Source of the DNA: Acidobacteriota bacterium
GTDB lineage: Bacteria; Acidobacteriota; Vicinamibacteria; Vicinamibacterales; UBA823
Reading direction: 5' to 3'
Length of the DNA: 64,000 nt
Assembly (NCBI GenBank): GCA_002730525.1
Contig: PCAK01000012.1
Coordinates: 61,082 to 125,081 of the forward strand
Shown here: positions 36,988-46,059 of the stretch, piece by piece
Position numbering within the stretch: position 1 is the stretch's first letter
How the letters are laid out: every line of letters starts with the position of its first letter
The notes under the pieces: generated by a model
Seen by the model: the letters and a program-made list of their open reading frames with translations, nothing else
Told to the model about the DNA's origin: nothing
The model's database searches: none
Made by a program: the position numbers and the translations under genes

Positions 36988-38214
36988 ATGGTGACCGTCG
37001 GGCTCGGCGTCTTCATGTTCACGTTCGTCATCGTCTCGCTGGTCGGCGTGCTGATGTTCGCGCGACGGGAACTGGTGTCTACTGGCGAGGTGACGATCGT
37101 CATCAACGACGATCCGACGAAGGCGTTGCGCACGGCGGCCGGCGGCACGCTGGCCGGGACCCTGGCCGCGAACAAGATCTTCGTGCCCTCCGCGTGCGGC
37201 GGCAAGGGCAGCTGCGGCGTCTGCACCGTGAAGGTGACCGACGGCGGTGGCGCGATGCTGCCCACCGAACGCGGCTTCATCACGCGTGGCGAGGCGTGCG
37301 AGGGCCTGCGCCTGGCCTGCCAGGTCAAGGTGAAGCAGGACATGAAGATCGAGGTGCCGGCCGAGATCTTCGACGTCCGGCTCTGGACGTGCAAGGTGCG
37401 CTCGAACAACAACGTGGCGACCTTCATCAAGGAACTGGTGCTCGAGCTGCCCGCTGGAGAAGCCGTGCCGTTCCGGGCCGGTGGGTACATCCAGATCGAG
37501 CGTCCGCCCGGTACCGTGAACTATCAGGACTTCGAGATCGGCGACGAGTATCGGCCGGATTGGGACAAGTTCAATCTCTGGCGCTATACGTCGACCGTCG
37601 ACGAACCCGTCGTGCGGGCCTATTCGATGGCCAACTACCCCGAAGAGCGGGGCATCATCATGCTGAACGTGCGGGTGGCCTCGCCGCCTCCGCGCGGGCC
37701 GGAAGGCATTCCGCCGGGCAAGATGAGCTCCTTCATCTTCGGTCTCAAGCCCGGCGACGAGGTCGTCATCTCGGGTCCGTTCGGCGAGTTCTTCGCCAAG
37801 GAGACGCAGGCGGAGATGCTGTTCATCGGCGGCGGCGCCGGGATGGCGCCGATGCGGTCGCACATCTTCGATCAGTTCCGCCGGCTGCACACGACGCGGG
37901 AGGTGTCGTTCTGGTACGGCGCGCGGAGCCTGCGCGAGGCGTTCTACGTCGACGAGTTCGACGCGCTTGCACGCGAGTGCGACAACTTCGAGTGGCACCT
38001 CGCGTTGTCCGAGCCGCTGCCCGAAGACAACTGGACCGGCAAGACCGGGTTCATTCACCAGGTGCTCTACGACCATTACCTGAAGGATCACCCGGCCCCT
38101 GAGGATGTCGAGTACTACCTGTGCGGGCCGCCGATGATGCTCAAGGCCTGCATGCAGATGCTGGATGGGCTCGGTGTCGAGCCCGAGAACATTCTGTCCG
38201 ACGACTTCGGCTAA
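36988..38214 (+). CDS. nqrF: Na+-NQR subunit F, NADH-oxidising
   Basis: A 408-residue protein. One N-terminal transmembrane helix ([18 protein letters not shown]) is followed by a 2Fe-2S ferredoxin domain with C70, C76, C79 and C111 ([12 protein letters not shown] and LACQ). An FAD-binding domain ([11 protein letters not shown]) and an NADH-binding domain ([23 protein letters not shown]) follow. It takes hydride from NADH and feeds electrons to the 2Fe-2S centre and onward to the membrane subunits. The length equals the usual NqrF (about 407). The apbE start lies 35 bases after its stop. Confidence 0.97.
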   Translation: MVTVGLGVFMFTFVIVSLVGVLMFARRELVSTGEVTIVINDDPTKALRTAAGGTLAGTLAANKIFVPSACGGKGSCGVCTVKVTDGGGAMLPTERGFITRGEACEGLRLACQVKVKQDMKIEVPAEIFDVRLWTCKVRSNNNVATFIKELVLELPAGEAVPFRAGGYIQIERPPGTVNYQDFEIGDEYRPDWDKFNLWRYTSTVDEPVVRAYSMANYPEERGIIMLNVRVASPPPRGPEGIPPGKMSSFIFGLKPGDEVVISGPFGEFFAKETQAEMLFIGGGAGMAPMRSHIFDQFRRLHTTREVSFWYGARSLREAFYVDEFDALARECDNFEWHLALSEPLPEDNWTGKTGFIHQVLYDHYLKDHPAPEDVEYYLCGPPMMLKACMQMLDGLGVEPENILSDDFG

Positions 38215-38249
38215 CGGCAGTCGCCTCGAGGCTGCGTCAGCCGCTCACC

Positions 38250-39293
38250 ATGCTGCCCTCGTTCGCCATCCGCGCGCTCAGCTTCGCCGTCGCCGCGGCG
38301 ATGGCGACGGCGTGCGGGTCGCGCCCACAAGCGCCACCAACGTTCGAACTGTCGGGATCGACGATGGGGACGCGGTACGTCGTCAAGGTCGTCGGTGGTG
38401 GCGGGGATGTCGAGGCCGAGCGCGCCCTCGCGGAACTCGTCGAGGCCGAACTCACGCATGTCGACGAGCTGATGTCGACCTATCGGGCCGAGTCCGAGCT
38501 GTCGCGGTTCAACCGCCACGCCGATCTGACGCCGTTCGCCGTGTCCGAGGCGACGTTTGAGGTGTTCGCCGAAGCCGCGCGGATAAGCGACTGGACCGAC
38601 GGGGCCTTCGACATCACGGTCGGACCGCTTGTCGAGGCCTGGGGCTTCGGTGCCTCGCCGGCGTCGGCGCCACCGTCGGATGTCCAGGTGGAGAGCCTCC
38701 GGCAGCGTGTCGGCTTCGCCAAGCTCCAACTCGATGCGTCGACGCGCAGCGTGCGGAAGCTCGACCCGGCGGTCGAAGGCGACCTGTCCGCGATCGCCAA
38801 AGGCTATGCGGTCGACCGCGTGGCCGAGGCGCTCGAGGCGGCGGGATTTCCCCGTTTCATGGTCGAGGTCGGCGGCGAGGTGCGCGTCGGCGGGACGAAC
38901 GACGCCGGGGCGCCCTGGCGGATCGCCATCGAGCAGCCCGACGCCGTATCGTTTCAAACGATCGTGCCGCTGGTGGATGCTGCCGTCGCGACCTCAGGGG
39001 ACTACCGCAACTTCTACGAGTGGGAGGGTGGCCGCGTCTCCCACACGATCGACCCGCGCACCGGGCGCCCCGTGGAGCACGCGCTGGCGTCGGTGACCGT
39101 CGTCTCGGGTCGGTGCGTGACCGCGGACGCGCTGGCCACGGCGCTCTCGGTCCTCGGACCGGACGATGGCTACCGCTTCGCGGTGGCGAATGACGTTGCG
39201 GCGCTCATGCTGACGCGCTGGGCCGGCGGCGGCTTCGACGAGCGATCGACGCCGGCGTTTCAGCGCCTTCTCGACGAAGCGGGCGTAAGATAG
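38250..39293 (+). CDS. apbE: FAD:protein FMN transferase
   Basis: About 347 residues. A hydrophobic signal of about 20 residues ends at C22 (MATACGS), compatible with a lipoprotein although the lipobox is weak. The ApbE domain starts at FELSGSTMGTRYVVKVVG, with MSTYRAESELSRFN and FDITVGPLVEAWGFG, and the metal- and FAD-binding region AIAKGYAVDRVAEALEAAG and GGEVRVGG. It attaches FMN to the SGAT threonines of NqrB and NqrC in the periplasm. A position directly after nqrF and before nqrM is the family's usual place. The ATG at 38250 avoids overlap with nqrF. Confidence 0.94.
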   Translation: MLPSFAIRALSFAVAAAMATACGSRPQAPPTFELSGSTMGTRYVVKVVGGGGDVEAERALAELVEAELTHVDELMSTYRAESELSRFNRHADLTPFAVSEATFEVFAEAARISDWTDGAFDITVGPLVEAWGFGASPASAPPSDVQVESLRQRVGFAKLQLDASTRSVRKLDPAVEGDLSAIAKGYAVDRVAEALEAAGFPRFMVEVGGEVRVGGTNDAGAPWRIAIEQPDAVSFQTIVPLVDAAVATSGDYRNFYEWEGGRVSHTIDPRTGRPVEHALASVTVVSGRCVTADALATALSVLGPDDGYRFAVANDVAALMLTRWAGGGFDERSTPAFQRLLDEAGVR

Positions 39294-39295
39294 GG

Positions 39296-39499
39296 GTGAT
39301 GACGCTCTTCCTCTTGACAGCCCTCGTCATTGGCGCGGCGATGCTGGTCATGGCCGTGGGCGTCGTCTTCAGCAATCGCTGCCTGCGGGGATCGTGCGGC
39401 GGCCCAGACGTGCTCGGTCCCGACGGGGCCCCGCTGTCCTGCGACACCTGCCCGCGGCGCGCGGAACTGTCCGCGCCGCCGCCGCCACACGGCGCGTGA
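39296..39499 (+). CDS. nqrM: NqrM, Na+-NQR maturation protein (DUF539)
   Basis: A 67-residue protein with one transmembrane helix (LFLLTALVIGAAMLVMAVGVVF), then four cysteines: C29, C34, C49 and C52 (CLRGSC and CDTC). This is the NqrM pattern, a small membrane protein needed for assembly of the NQR, probably by delivering iron to the NqrD/E centre. GTG at 39296 or ATG at 39299 can be the start, two to five bases after the apbE stop. It ends the unit and converges on selA with 10 bases between. Confidence 0.92.
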   Translation: MMTLFLLTALVIGAAMLVMAVGVVFSNRCLRGSCGGPDVLGPDGAPLSCDTCPRRAELSAPPPPHGA

Positions 39500-39509
39500 A
39501 CCGCCTGGC

Positions 39510-40883
39510 CTACAGGCTGGCCAGCGCCGTCTTCAGCGCCTCATCCTGTTCCGGGAGCACCGTGCGGAGATCGAGGACGACCCGGTCCTGGGCGATCCGC
39601 CCGACGATGGGCGGCGTCAGCGCGCGCAGGGCGGCTTCGAGTGCCTCGGGCGGGGCCGTCGTCGAGCGCAGCGCCAGCAGGCGGGTCGGGAGTTCCCGGC
39701 CCGGGGCGCTCCCGCCGCCGATCGTGGAGACACCATCGATGATCTCGGTGTCGATGGTCGAGGCCGAGACCGCGGCCGCCGCCGCGCGGGCGCGACGATC
39801 GATCTCGTCTGGTCTCAGACCGATCATGCGGACGACCGGGACGGTGTCGGCCGCGCGGCCGGCGGCGTACTCGCGCAGCGTGGCGTCGAGCGCCGCGTAG
39901 GCCAGCTTGTCCGATCGCAATGCGCGCATGAGCGGATGGCGGCGAATCTTGCCGACCAGCGGATCGCGGCCGACGACGATGCCGGCCTGCGGGCCGCCCA
40001 GCAGCTTGTCGCCGCTGAAACAGATGACGTCGACGCCGGCGTCGACGCTCGCTCGCACCGTGGGTTCCGCCGGCAGCTCGTCACGGTCGACCAGGTGGCC
40101 GCTGCCCAGGTCCTCGACGACCGGCACCCCGAACCGACGGCCGACGGCCACGAGTGACGTGAGCGACGGGCGCTCGGTGAAGCCCTCGATACGAAAATTC
40201 GACGGATGCACACGCAGCAGGAGCGCCGTCCGTTCGTTGATGGCGGCGGCGTAGTCCGCGGCGCGGGTGCGATTCGTCGTTCCGACTTCGCGCATCGCCG
40301 CGCCCGACTGCGCCAGCACGTCGGGCACGCGGAAGCCGCCGCCGATCTCGACCAGTTCGCCGCGCGAGACGATGACTTCCCGCCCCGATCCCAGGGCCGT
40401 CAACGCGAGCAGCGTCGCGGCGGCGTTGTTGTTGACGACCACGGCGGCCTCGGCGCCGGTGAGTGCGCACAGCCGCGGTTCGGCATGCGTGTCCCGGCGG
40501 CCCCGACCGCCGTCGGCGAGGTCGTATTCGAGATTCGTGAACACCGGCGCGATCTCCGTGATGGCGGAGATCGCCGGGGCCGCCAGCGGCGCGCGGCCGA
40601 GATTCGTGTGCACGACGACGCCGGTGGCGTTGATGACCGCGCGCAGCGAGGGCTTGAACTCTCGCTCGAGGCGCGCGCCCGCCGCCGTTTCGACCTGGGC
40701 GGTCGCGTCCGCCGCCGCCAGGTCGTTGCCTGTAGACGCATCGGCCAGGCGCGCCCGCAAATCGTCGGCCGCCGCGCGGAGTGCCGCGAGTGTTGCGGTC
40801 CGCCCGTAGCTCGCGATCAGACCGCGCACGGCATCGCGCTGCAGGAGTTGATCGATCGACGGAATCGCGCGCGGAATCGCCAT
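39510..40883 (-). CDS. selA: L-seryl-tRNA(Sec) selenium transferase
   Basis: A 457-residue fold-type I PLP enzyme that converts seryl-tRNA(Sec) to selenocysteyl-tRNA(Sec). The N-terminal tRNA-binding region (IPSIDQLLQRDAVRGLI) is followed by NATGVVVHTNLGRAPL, a strong SelA signature. VVNNNAAATLL and GDKLLGGPQAGI follow, with the PLP lysine at K293. The length equals the family's (about 460). No selB, selD or selenocysteine tRNA was recognised in the window, so the rest of the pathway must be elsewhere. It converges on nqrM and is divergent from the hypothetical gene at 40976. Confidence 0.95.
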   Translation of the reverse strand: MAIPRAIPSIDQLLQRDAVRGLIASYGRTATLAALRAAADDLRARLADASTGNDLAAADATAQVETAAGARLEREFKPSLRAVINATGVVVHTNLGRAPLAAPAISAITEIAPVFTNLEYDLADGGRGRRDTHAEPRLCALTGAEAAVVVNNNAAATLLALTALGSGREVIVSRGELVEIGGGFRVPDVLAQSGAAMREVGTTNRTRAADYAAAINERTALLLRVHPSNFRIEGFTERPSLTSLVAVGRRFGVPVVEDLGSGHLVDRDELPAEPTVRASVDAGVDVICFSGDKLLGGPQAGIVVGRDPLVGKIRRHPLMRALRSDKLAYAALDATLREYAAGRAADTVPVVRMIGLRPDEIDRRARAAAAAVSASTIDTEIIDGVSTIGGGSAPGRELPTRLLALRSTTAPPEALEAALRALTPPIVGRIAQDRVVLDLRTVLPEQDEALKTALASL

Positions 40884-40914
40884 GGAATCAGGGGAGAAGT
40901 CGGCCGTCAGCTGC

Positions 40915-40943
40915 TTGTCGGCTCCGACGATTCAGGATACCAT
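40915..40943 (+). promoter_or_regulatory. Candidate promoter for the gene starting at 40976
   Basis: TTGTCG (40915-40920) and TACCAT (40938-40943) with a 17-base spacer, 32 bases before the ATG. By-eye match only. Confidence 0.4.
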
Positions 40944-40975
40944 CACGAACAGGCACGCCGGCACGTCCCACCGAC

Positions 40976-41431
40976 ATGAGTAAGACCGCGAAGTCGAACG
41001 ACACGCCGGACGAGGCGCAGGATGCGACGCCGGCGTACCGGCCGGCGGAGCGTTTCTGGCCATACGTGGATCCGTCGCCGCAGCCCTCTCCCGAGGAACT
41101 CGCCGCCCTGGATCCGAACCTGCGCGCGGCGCTGTTCGGGGACGATGGTCATCCGTTTTCCATCACGGTCGTATTTCCCAAGTTGGCGGACGACGCGGCG
41201 AACGACGCGGCGGTGGCGCTGGCCCGGCAGGCCGCGGAGTACCGAGAGGTGGGCAGTGGCCCGACGCTGCGGCACCGCGCGCGCTACTTTCCTTCCGAAG
41301 CCCTGGCGCTGCGTGACCTGTTCGACATCGTCGGCCACGATGAGACGTGCGAGGTGCTGATCGACGATCGCCCGCTGCCGTACGCGCGAGAACTCTGGCT
41401 GCCGCTGGTCTGGTTCCTCATCCGGCGCTGA
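40976..41431 (+). CDS. Hypothetical protein, 151 residues
   Basis: I do not recognise this protein. The first 45 residues are polar and proline-rich (likely disordered, ending YVDPSPQPSPEELAALDP). The rest looks like a compact alpha/beta domain: FSITVVFPKLADDAANDAAVALAR, RARYFPSEALALRDLFDIVG and EVLIDDRPLPYARELWLPLVWFLI. No signal peptide or membrane helix is visible. The ATG at 40976 was chosen because upstream codons run through the selA divergent region. It is followed by a frameshifted gene and purH in the same direction, 27 bases away. Codon use looks like its neighbours, which supports a real gene. Confidence 0.65.
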   Translation: MSKTAKSNDTPDEAQDATPAYRPAERFWPYVDPSPQPSPEELAALDPNLRAALFGDDGHPFSITVVFPKLADDAANDAAVALARQAAEYREVGSGPTLRHRARYFPSEALALRDLFDIVGHDETCEVLIDDRPLPYARELWLPLVWFLIRR

Positions 41432-41458
41432 CGCGGGACACACCTGGTCGAGAGAGCC

Positions 41459-42024
41459 GTGGCAGATCATCAAATCGAACGCGATCTTCAGACGCTCGCG
41501 GCCGAACTGCGACGCCTCGAGGCCGAGTACAACATGTTCTTCGCCGGCCGGTTACCGCGGCCGCCGTGGGAGACGCGCAACCGCGTCGAGTCGATCATCA
41601 AGTACTGGGATTCCAATTTCAGCCAGGCGTCGGCCAACCGCTTCCGATTCAGCACGTTGCAGGACGCTTCATTTCGTTCCGCGACCTCTGGGACAAGGCG
41701 ATGCGATCCCGCGAGGAAGGCCGTCCGAGTCCGTTCGCGCACGGAACATCGCAGGTCGACCGGTCGGAGGAAGGCGGCCGCGTCGTGCACGAGGCGGCGT
41801 TCTCCAATCCACGGTCTGAAATGGACAAGGTCGAAGACCTCTATCAGTCGTTGATGAGTGCGCGGCGCGATGCGGGGCAGGAGGTCGTCCCGCTCCACCG
41901 GTTCGCGAACTTCGTGCGCGACCAGGTGAAGCAGTACCAAGAGAGCGGCGATGGTAATGTCGCGTTTCGTGTGGCGGTGAAGGACGGGCAGGTGAGCTTT
42001 ACGGTGCGGGGCGGGAAAGAGTAG
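41459..42024 (+). pseudogene. Conserved-looking coiled-coil protein split by a -1 frameshift
   Basis: From a GTG at 41459, 68 codons read RRLEAEYNMFFAGRLPRPPWE and end near TLQ at 41662. The same protein clearly continues in the frame one base back (FISFRDLWDKAMRSREEG onward) to the stop at 42024. Joined, they give about 188 residues: an N-terminal charged helix, then a C-terminal part ending FRVAVKDGQVSFTVRGG. One missing base near 41660-41663 would restore the frame. No slippery heptamer is seen there, so programmed shifting is unlikely; a real mutation or a sequencing error is more likely. The joined protein resembles the C-terminal domain of MXAN_5187-like hypothetical proteins, from memory only. 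Seven bases separate it from purH. Confidence 0.65.
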
Positions 42025-42030
42025 TTCGCG

Positions 42031-43629
42031 ATGCGTGCGTTGCTGAGTGTGTCGGACAAGACCAACGTCGTCGAGTTGGGCCGTGGCCTCGCGGCACTGG
42101 GGTGCGAGCTGGTCTCGACCGGCGGCACCGCGCGTGCGCTTCGCGAGGCCGACCTCGCCGTCACAGCCATCGAGACGGTCACCGGCGTTCCCGAAATGAT
42201 GGAAGGCCGCGTCAAGACGCTCCATCCAGCCGTCCACGGCGGCATCCTGGCGCGCCGGGACCGTGACGACGATCGCGCGGCACTTGAACGGCACGGGATC
42301 GAGACGATCGACGTTGTGGCCGTGAACCTCTATCCGTTCGCGGCCGCCGCGGCCAACGCCGACACGGCGTTCGACGACCTCGTCGAGGAGATCGACATCG
42401 GCGGGCCGAGTCTGGTGCGCGCGGCGGCGAAGAACTTCAAGGATGTCCTGGTGCTGGTCGATCCAGGCGACTACCTGAAGGCGATTCAGGAGCTTGGTCG
42501 ACCCGACGGGCCCAGCCTCGAGTTCAGGTTCAGCCTGGCGCAGAAGGCGTTTGGCCACACGGCGGCCTACGACCGGACGATCGCCGACACGCTCGCGGGC
42601 GTTCGGTCCACAGCCGAAGGGTTCGAGCGCGAGGTAGTTACGGCGGAGACCACCGTGCCGCCTGCGCTGCACCTGTCGCTCTCGAGGTTGGCGACGCTCC
42701 GCTATGGCGAGAACCCACACCAGGAAGCCGCGTGGTACTGCGACGAGACGCCGGAGGGCCTGAGCGCGGCCCAGGTGCTGCAAGGCAAGGCGCTGTCGTT
42801 CACGAACTTGCTTGACCTCGATGCCGCGGCCCGGCTCGTTCTCGAGTTCGACGATCCGACCGCGGCCGTGCTGAAGCATACGAATCCGTGCGGCGTCGCC
42901 ACGGCGAGATCGATCGCTGACGCCTACACGACCGCTCGCGAGGGTGATGCGCTCTCGGCGTTTGGCGGGATCGTCGGCCTGAATCGGCCGATCGATGCCG
43001 CGACGGCGACGGCGATCGTCTCGACCTTCATCGAAGCCGTCGTGGCGCCCGGCGCGGACGAGGCGGCCCGAACGATCCTGGCGGAAAAACAGGCGATGCG
43101 CGTGCTAATCGCGGATCTCGCGCCGATCCGGGACGGTCGCGCCGGGCGGCGCGACGTCCGTTCGATCCTGGGCGGCTGGCTGGTTCAACGCCGTGATGTC
43201 GTCGAGGAGGCAAGGGGCCGGTGGGCCGACGGCGCCGGCGACCCACCGCTCAGGGTCGTGACCAAGCGCGCACCCACCGACGAGGAGTGGCAAGCCCTAC
43301 GCCTCGCCTGGCGCGTTTGTGCCCACGTCAAGTCGAACACCATCGTCTTCGCGCGCGCCGATCGGACCGCGGCGCTCGGCGCCGGTCAGATGAGTCGCGT
43401 CGACGCGGTGAACGTCGCCGTGCTCAAGGCGCAGGCCGAACTGGGCGGTACGGTCGTCGCGTCGGACGCGTTCTTTCCGTTCAGGGATGGCCTCGACGCC
43501 ATCGCCGGCGCCGGCGCGACCGCGGTCGTGCAACCGGGCGGGTCGAAGCGGGACGCCGAGGTAATCGCGGCGGCCGATGAGCACGGCATCGCCATGGTCA
43601 TGACCGGCCGACGGCACTTCTGGCATTAG
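42031..43629 (+). CDS. purH: Bifunctional AICAR formyltransferase / IMP cyclohydrolase
   Basis: A 532-residue protein of normal PurH length (about 510-535). The N-terminal MGS-like IMP cyclohydrolase domain (1 to about 200) holds [26 protein letters not shown] and [18 protein letters not shown]. The C-terminal AICAR transformylase domain has [23 protein letters not shown] (the catalytic Lys-His pair) and [23 protein letters not shown]. It catalyses the last two steps of purine synthesis. It is preceded closely by the frameshifted gene and followed by a palindromic intergenic region. Confidence 0.97.
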   Translation: MRALLSVSDKTNVVELGRGLAALGCELVSTGGTARALREADLAVTAIETVTGVPEMMEGRVKTLHPAVHGGILARRDRDDDRAALERHGIETIDVVAVNLYPFAAAAANADTAFDDLVEEIDIGGPSLVRAAAKNFKDVLVLVDPGDYLKAIQELGRPDGPSLEFRFSLAQKAFGHTAAYDRTIADTLAGVRSTAEGFEREVVTAETTVPPALHLSLSRLATLRYGENPHQEAAWYCDETPEGLSAAQVLQGKALSFTNLLDLDAAARLVLEFDDPTAAVLKHTNPCGVATARSIADAYTTAREGDALSAFGGIVGLNRPIDAATATAIVSTFIEAVVAPGADEAARTILAEKQAMRVLIADLAPIRDGRAGRRDVRSILGGWLVQRRDVVEEARGRWADGAGDPPLRVVTKRAPTDEEWQALRLAWRVCAHVKSNTIVFARADRTAALGAGQMSRVDAVNVAVLKAQAELGGTVVASDAFFPFRDGLDAIAGAGATAVVQPGGSKRDAEVIAAADEHGIAMVMTGRRHFWH

Positions 43630-43673
43630 AGACGTCGCCTGGGGCAGGAGCCGCGGCGAGGGTGGGGGAGAGG

Positions 43674-43780
43674 ATGCGTAGGGCGGTCCTTCAGGGCCGC
43701 TTGGCCGAGCGAAGCGAAGGCCACACGGACGTCGCCCTACCGGGCTTTCCCTGGCAGGGCTGAAGCCCTGCCCTACGCAT
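43674..43780. repeat. Nested palindromic element after purH
   Basis: An outer 11-base inverted repeat (ATGCGTAGGGC at 43674-43684 and its complement at 43770-43780) encloses about 85 bases. Inside, GGCAGGGCT-GA-AGCCCTGCC (43753-43772) is a 9-base stem. The sequence around AGGGCTGAAGCCCT resembles dispersed palindromes I associate with acidobacterial and related genomes. The region lies between convergent purH and the heptose kinase gene, so it could also act as a two-way terminator, although no T-run is present. Confidence 0.65.
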
Positions 43781-43853
43781 TTCTCACGGCCGGCGACGGG
43801 ATCGACGGCGCAACACCCAGCCTCGTGCCGGGGCACTGGTCCAGCAACCGATT

Positions 43854-44855
43854 CTAGGAGGCGCAGGCTTTGAGGAGTTCGTCGGCCGAGATGGTCGCCG
43901 GGCCGAAGCGCGCGACGGCGAGGCCGGCGGCCTGATTGGCGAGCTGCGCCGCCTCGGTCAGCGTGGCACCGCCCGCCAGCCCGAGCGCGATCGTGGCGAT
44001 GACCGTGTCGCCCGCGCCCGTCACGTCGGACACTTCGCGTGCCGCGGCCGGCAGCGCCGCTTCCTCCGTCGTCCCGTTCCCCCCCGATCCATCGAGCAGC
44101 CAGATCCCGTGCTCACCGCGCGTGATGACGACGCTCTGACACTTCAACGTCGTTCGTAGGTTGCGCGCGGCGTCCCGCGCGTCGGCATCCGACCGGATTG
44201 CGCGGTGCGTCGCGGTGGCGGCTTCGTGATGATTCGGCGTGAGCAGGGTGCAGCCGGCGTAGTGTTCGAGGTGGGGCACCTTCGGGTCGATCAGCAGGGG
44301 CACGCCGCGGGTGCGGCTCGCGGCGAGCGTCCGCGCCATGAGGCCGGCGGTGACGACGCCCTTCAGATAGTCCGAGACGACGATGATGTCGGCGCGGGAC
44401 GCCGCCTCCTCGAGGTGGTCGCCGAGTGCGTCGCCCGGTGCGCCCACGAGTTCCGCCTCGGTTTCGAAATCCACGCGAGCGACCTGGTGCCGACTGGCGA
44501 CGATCCGCAGTTTCCGAGTCGTGGGGCGACCGGCGACGGTCACCAGGCCGGCGTCGGAAACGCCTGCCGCCGCCAGGCTCGACCGCAGACGCCGGCCGGG
44601 TTCGTCGTCGCCCACGGCGCCCACGAGTGCTGCGTGGCCGCCGAGTGCACCGACGTTGTTCGCGACGTTGGCCGCGCCACCGAGTCGGTGCTCCTTCTTG
44701 TCGAAGGCAACGATCGGCACCGGCGCCTCGGGTGAGATGCGGTCGACTCGCCCGACCAGGAAGTCGTCGATCATGACGTCGCCGACGACGAGGACGGTCA
44801 GCGCGTCGAACCGCTCGATGATCGCGCGAGCGCGGGAGCCGGGCAGATCGGTCAT
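43854..44855 (-). CDS. rfaE1: D-glycero-beta-D-manno-heptose-7-phosphate kinase (RfaE1/HldE kinase domain)
   Basis: A 333-residue PfkB-family kinase. The N-terminal VLVVGDVMIDDFLVGRVDRISPEAPVP pattern (about 21-47; key residues GD, D, R, SPEAP) is specific for RfaE-type kinases. HRLGGAANVANNVGALGG binds the sugar phosphate, and VTGAGDTVIA near the C-terminus holds the catalytic aspartate. It phosphorylates heptose 7-phosphate at C1 for ADP-heptose synthesis. The adenylyltransferase half found in fused HldE is absent, so a separate RfaE2/HldC gene is expected elsewhere. It overlaps the O-antigen ligase gene by 4 bases, which ties it to LPS assembly. It works with GmhA. Confidence 0.93.
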   Translation of the reverse strand: MTDLPGSRARAIIERFDALTVLVVGDVMIDDFLVGRVDRISPEAPVPIVAFDKKEHRLGGAANVANNVGALGGHAALVGAVGDDEPGRRLRSSLAAAGVSDAGLVTVAGRPTTRKLRIVASRHQVARVDFETEAELVGAPGDALGDHLEEAASRADIIVVSDYLKGVVTAGLMARTLAASRTRGVPLLIDPKVPHLEHYAGCTLLTPNHHEAATATHRAIRSDADARDAARNLRTTLKCQSVVITRGEHGIWLLDGSGGNGTTEEAALPAAAREVSDVTGAGDTVIATIALGLAGGATLTEAAQLANQAAGLAVARFGPATISADELLKACAS

Positions 44856-46030
44856 GCGGCCTCCCCGACCTCCGCGGGGTCGGCGAGGTCAGCCGCGAAG
44901 GGGAGCGTGACCAGCACGAGCCACAGCATCAGAAACTCCGAGTCGCCAAAGTTGTACTCGAACATGCCCGCGGCGAGCATGCCCACCACGGCGGCCAGGC
45001 CACCGGCGGGCAGCGATCGATACGTGCTGGTCCCGAGCCGCTGGGCGAGGCCGCGCGTGATGGCCACGACCATCGCGAGCCAGACCACGAGCGCAGGCAG
45101 ACCGCGCTCGGCCGCGATCTGGATCGGGACGTTGTGGAGATGCGGATTCGACTCCTGCACCGCTGCCGGATCACGGTAGTCGCCGTACACATCCTTGATG
45201 AGATCCGGGCCGACGCCCATCACGGGGTAGTCGCCGACCAGGCGCGCCCCGGTTCGGATCATCGCGACTCGGTCCCGGACGGTCGGATCCTGAAGGTCGA
45301 AGATCGAGTACAGCCGGTCGGTCACGCGGTCAGGGGCCATGGCGAAGAACAGCCCCGCGACGACCGGCGCCAGCGCCAGCAACCGCAGGTCCTTGAGCAT
45401 GAGCAGCATGCCGATCGCCACGCAGGTCCCGACCATTGCGCTCCGGGTGAAGGTGAGCGCCAGCGCGACCAGCAGCGCTGGCATGACCAGCGCGGACCAG
45501 GTGCGATCGCGGTCGTGAAAGAGCAGCCGTGCGGCGGCCACGCCCGCCACCAGCATCAGCGCGCCGGAGTAGGTCATGTAGTGGGTCAGCGCCCCCTGCG
45601 GCCGGCGTCCGAGGTTGTCGTACTCGAGGATGCCGTACTGGATGATGCCGATGATGGCGCTTACGGCGCCGATCGAGATGATCACCGTGGCGATGGTGAA
45701 GGCCTTCGGCCCCCGAGCCAGCCGGTAGACGCCGGGCACGATGAGGAACAGCAGCAGCTGTTTGGAATCGACGATGCTGGCGATCGGGTTCAGCGAGGCC
45801 GCCGCTGACAGGAGGGTCAGGCTCGCGTACCCCAGCAGCAGCCAGAACCACGGCGGGAATTCGATCCGTTCCCGACCGACGATTACCAGTGCGATCCACA
45901 GCGCGCCGGTGATCGCCAGCAGCGCCTGCGCGACGGCGATGGAGAGTTGGAGGGCCGTGACGCAGGCGACGAGCGCAAGGAAGGCCACGCGCTCCAGACG
46001 GGGCGCCATCGTGTCGGCGTCATGGGACAT
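44852..46030 (-). CDS. O-antigen ligase / Wzy-type polymerase family protein
   Basis: A 392-residue polytopic protein with about 11-12 hydrophobic segments. The long periplasmic loop near residues 250-310 holds PVMGVGPDLI and NPHLHNVPIQIAAERGLPALVVW, the Wzy_C signature with the conserved histidine of WaaL-type ligases. It would transfer polymerised glycan from undecaprenyl pyrophosphate to lipid A core, or polymerise repeats; sequence does not separate WaaL from Wzy reliably. The 4-base overlap with the heptose kinase gene favours an LPS role. It starts 29 bases after the Trm112-like gene. Confidence 0.88.
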   Translation of the reverse strand: MSHDADTMAPRLERVAFLALVACVTALQLSIAVAQALLAITGALWIALVIVGRERIEFPPWFWLLLGYASLTLLSAAASLNPIASIVDSKQLLLFLIVPGVYRLARGPKAFTIATVIISIGAVSAIIGIIQYGILEYDNLGRRPQGALTHYMTYSGALMLVAGVAAARLLFHDRDRTWSALVMPALLVALALTFTRSAMVGTCVAIGMLLMLKDLRLLALAPVVAGLFFAMAPDRVTDRLYSIFDLQDPTVRDRVAMIRTGARLVGDYPVMGVGPDLIKDVYGDYRDPAAVQESNPHLHNVPIQIAAERGLPALVVWLAMVVAITRGLAQRLGTSTYRSLPAGGLAAVVGMLAAGMFEYNFGDSEFLMLWLVLVTLPFAADLADPAEVGEAA

Positions 46031-46059
46031 GACGTCAACTCGACCGGCGGCGGCGGCGC

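Noticed and set aside
41640..41670. Programmed -1 frameshift site
   Set aside because: No X-XXY-YYZ slippery heptamer or clear downstream pseudoknot is visible near TTGCAGGACG; a simple indel is more likely.
43753..43785. Rho-independent terminator after purH
   Set aside because: The stem is good but no T-run follows on either strand, so it was reported as a repeat only.
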